15,019 nucleotides of DNA from an uncultured Lachnospiraceae bacterium (GTDB taxonomy: Bacteria; Bacillota; Clostridia; Lachnospirales; Lachnospiraceae), in contig CAJUPF010000069.1 of the NCBI GenBank assembly GCA_910588565.1, positions 1 to 15,019 on the forward strand, written 5' to 3'. Within the stretch, counting starts at the first letter, position 1. The number at the start of each line of letters is the position of its first letter. Made by a program: the position numbers and the translations under genes. Positions 14,915 through 15,019 of this stretch are shown in pieces. Below the pieces are notes generated by a model. The model was not told where the DNA came from. It did no database searches and worked only from the letters and a program-made list of their open reading frames with translations.

Positions 14915-15019
14915 TTTATCACCGCCCCATGTATTTGCTGTTTATCCGTCTGCGCCAGGAAGATACTTTATCCTGAATTATTCACGCTATCTTTTTCAAC
15001 AGTGTTCAATGCCGTATAA
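14915..15019 (-). other. Upstream region of the LysR gene
   Basis: About 105 bases before the LysR start. I see no confident promoter. AATAATTCAGGATAAAGTATC (minus strand, split across 14980-14960) faintly resembles the regulon box, with part of ATAA..TTCAGG, which could mean autoregulation, but the spacing and right half do not match the other three copies. Confidence 0.2.

Noticed and set aside
1..15019. CRISPR array, tRNA, rRNA, phage or toxin-antitoxin genes
   Set aside because: I looked for regularly spaced repeats, cloverleaf ends and typical protein families and saw none.

Overview
The window is a single block of 17 genes, gene remnants included, all read from the minus strand. Codon use, strong AGGAGG ribosome-binding sites, GTG/TTG starts and the protein types suggest an anaerobic gut Bacillota, most likely a Lachnospiraceae member; this is inferred from style and family content, not from a marker gene. 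The predicted products are nearly all redox enzymes: two complete iron-type alcohol dehydrogenases plus the remnant of a third, two aldo/keto reductases (one broken), an SDR, four flavodoxin-fold proteins (two of them lipoproteins), an ApbE flavin transferase, a DUF4405 membrane protein and a CMD-family protein. With them are two secreted lipoprotein alpha/beta hydrolases, a MATE exporter and one LysR regulator.

Layout in the direction of transcription (right to left): LysR regulator (14914-14024). Unit I (13898-7077): Fe-ADH 2, lipoprotein esterase, CMD protein, DUF4405 protein, aldo/keto reductase, truncated flavodoxin joined to the 3' half of another Fe-ADH, flavodoxin lipoprotein, lipoprotein hydrolase. 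Unit II (6962-5081): flavodoxin lipoprotein and ApbE. Unit III (4950-591): Fe-ADH 1, MATE exporter interrupted by one in-frame amber codon, SDR, iron-sulfur-type flavoprotein, and an aldo/keto reductase cut off after about 98 residues. The left 590 bases hold no convincing gene but are rich in base-paired structure.

The main finding is that units I, II and III begin with the same promoter layout. A palindromic box like ATAACCTTCAGGTAT (a LysR-type T-N11-A site) is centred about 65 bases before the predicted start, ACTTCT lies exactly 33 bases further on, and a TATAAT-like -10 follows 19-20 bases after that. This is the standard geometry of a LysR-activated promoter, so the adjacent LysR protein probably controls all three units as one regulon.

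A reasonable but unproven reading is an inducible system that reduces and exports or surface-processes reactive carbonyl, quinone or aromatic compounds, with flavodoxin domains and ApbE acting outside the membrane. The block is decaying: one nonsense codon, one deletion fusion and two 3'-truncated genes lie in it. The left-end structured DNA may belong to a mobile element whose insertion cut the last gene.
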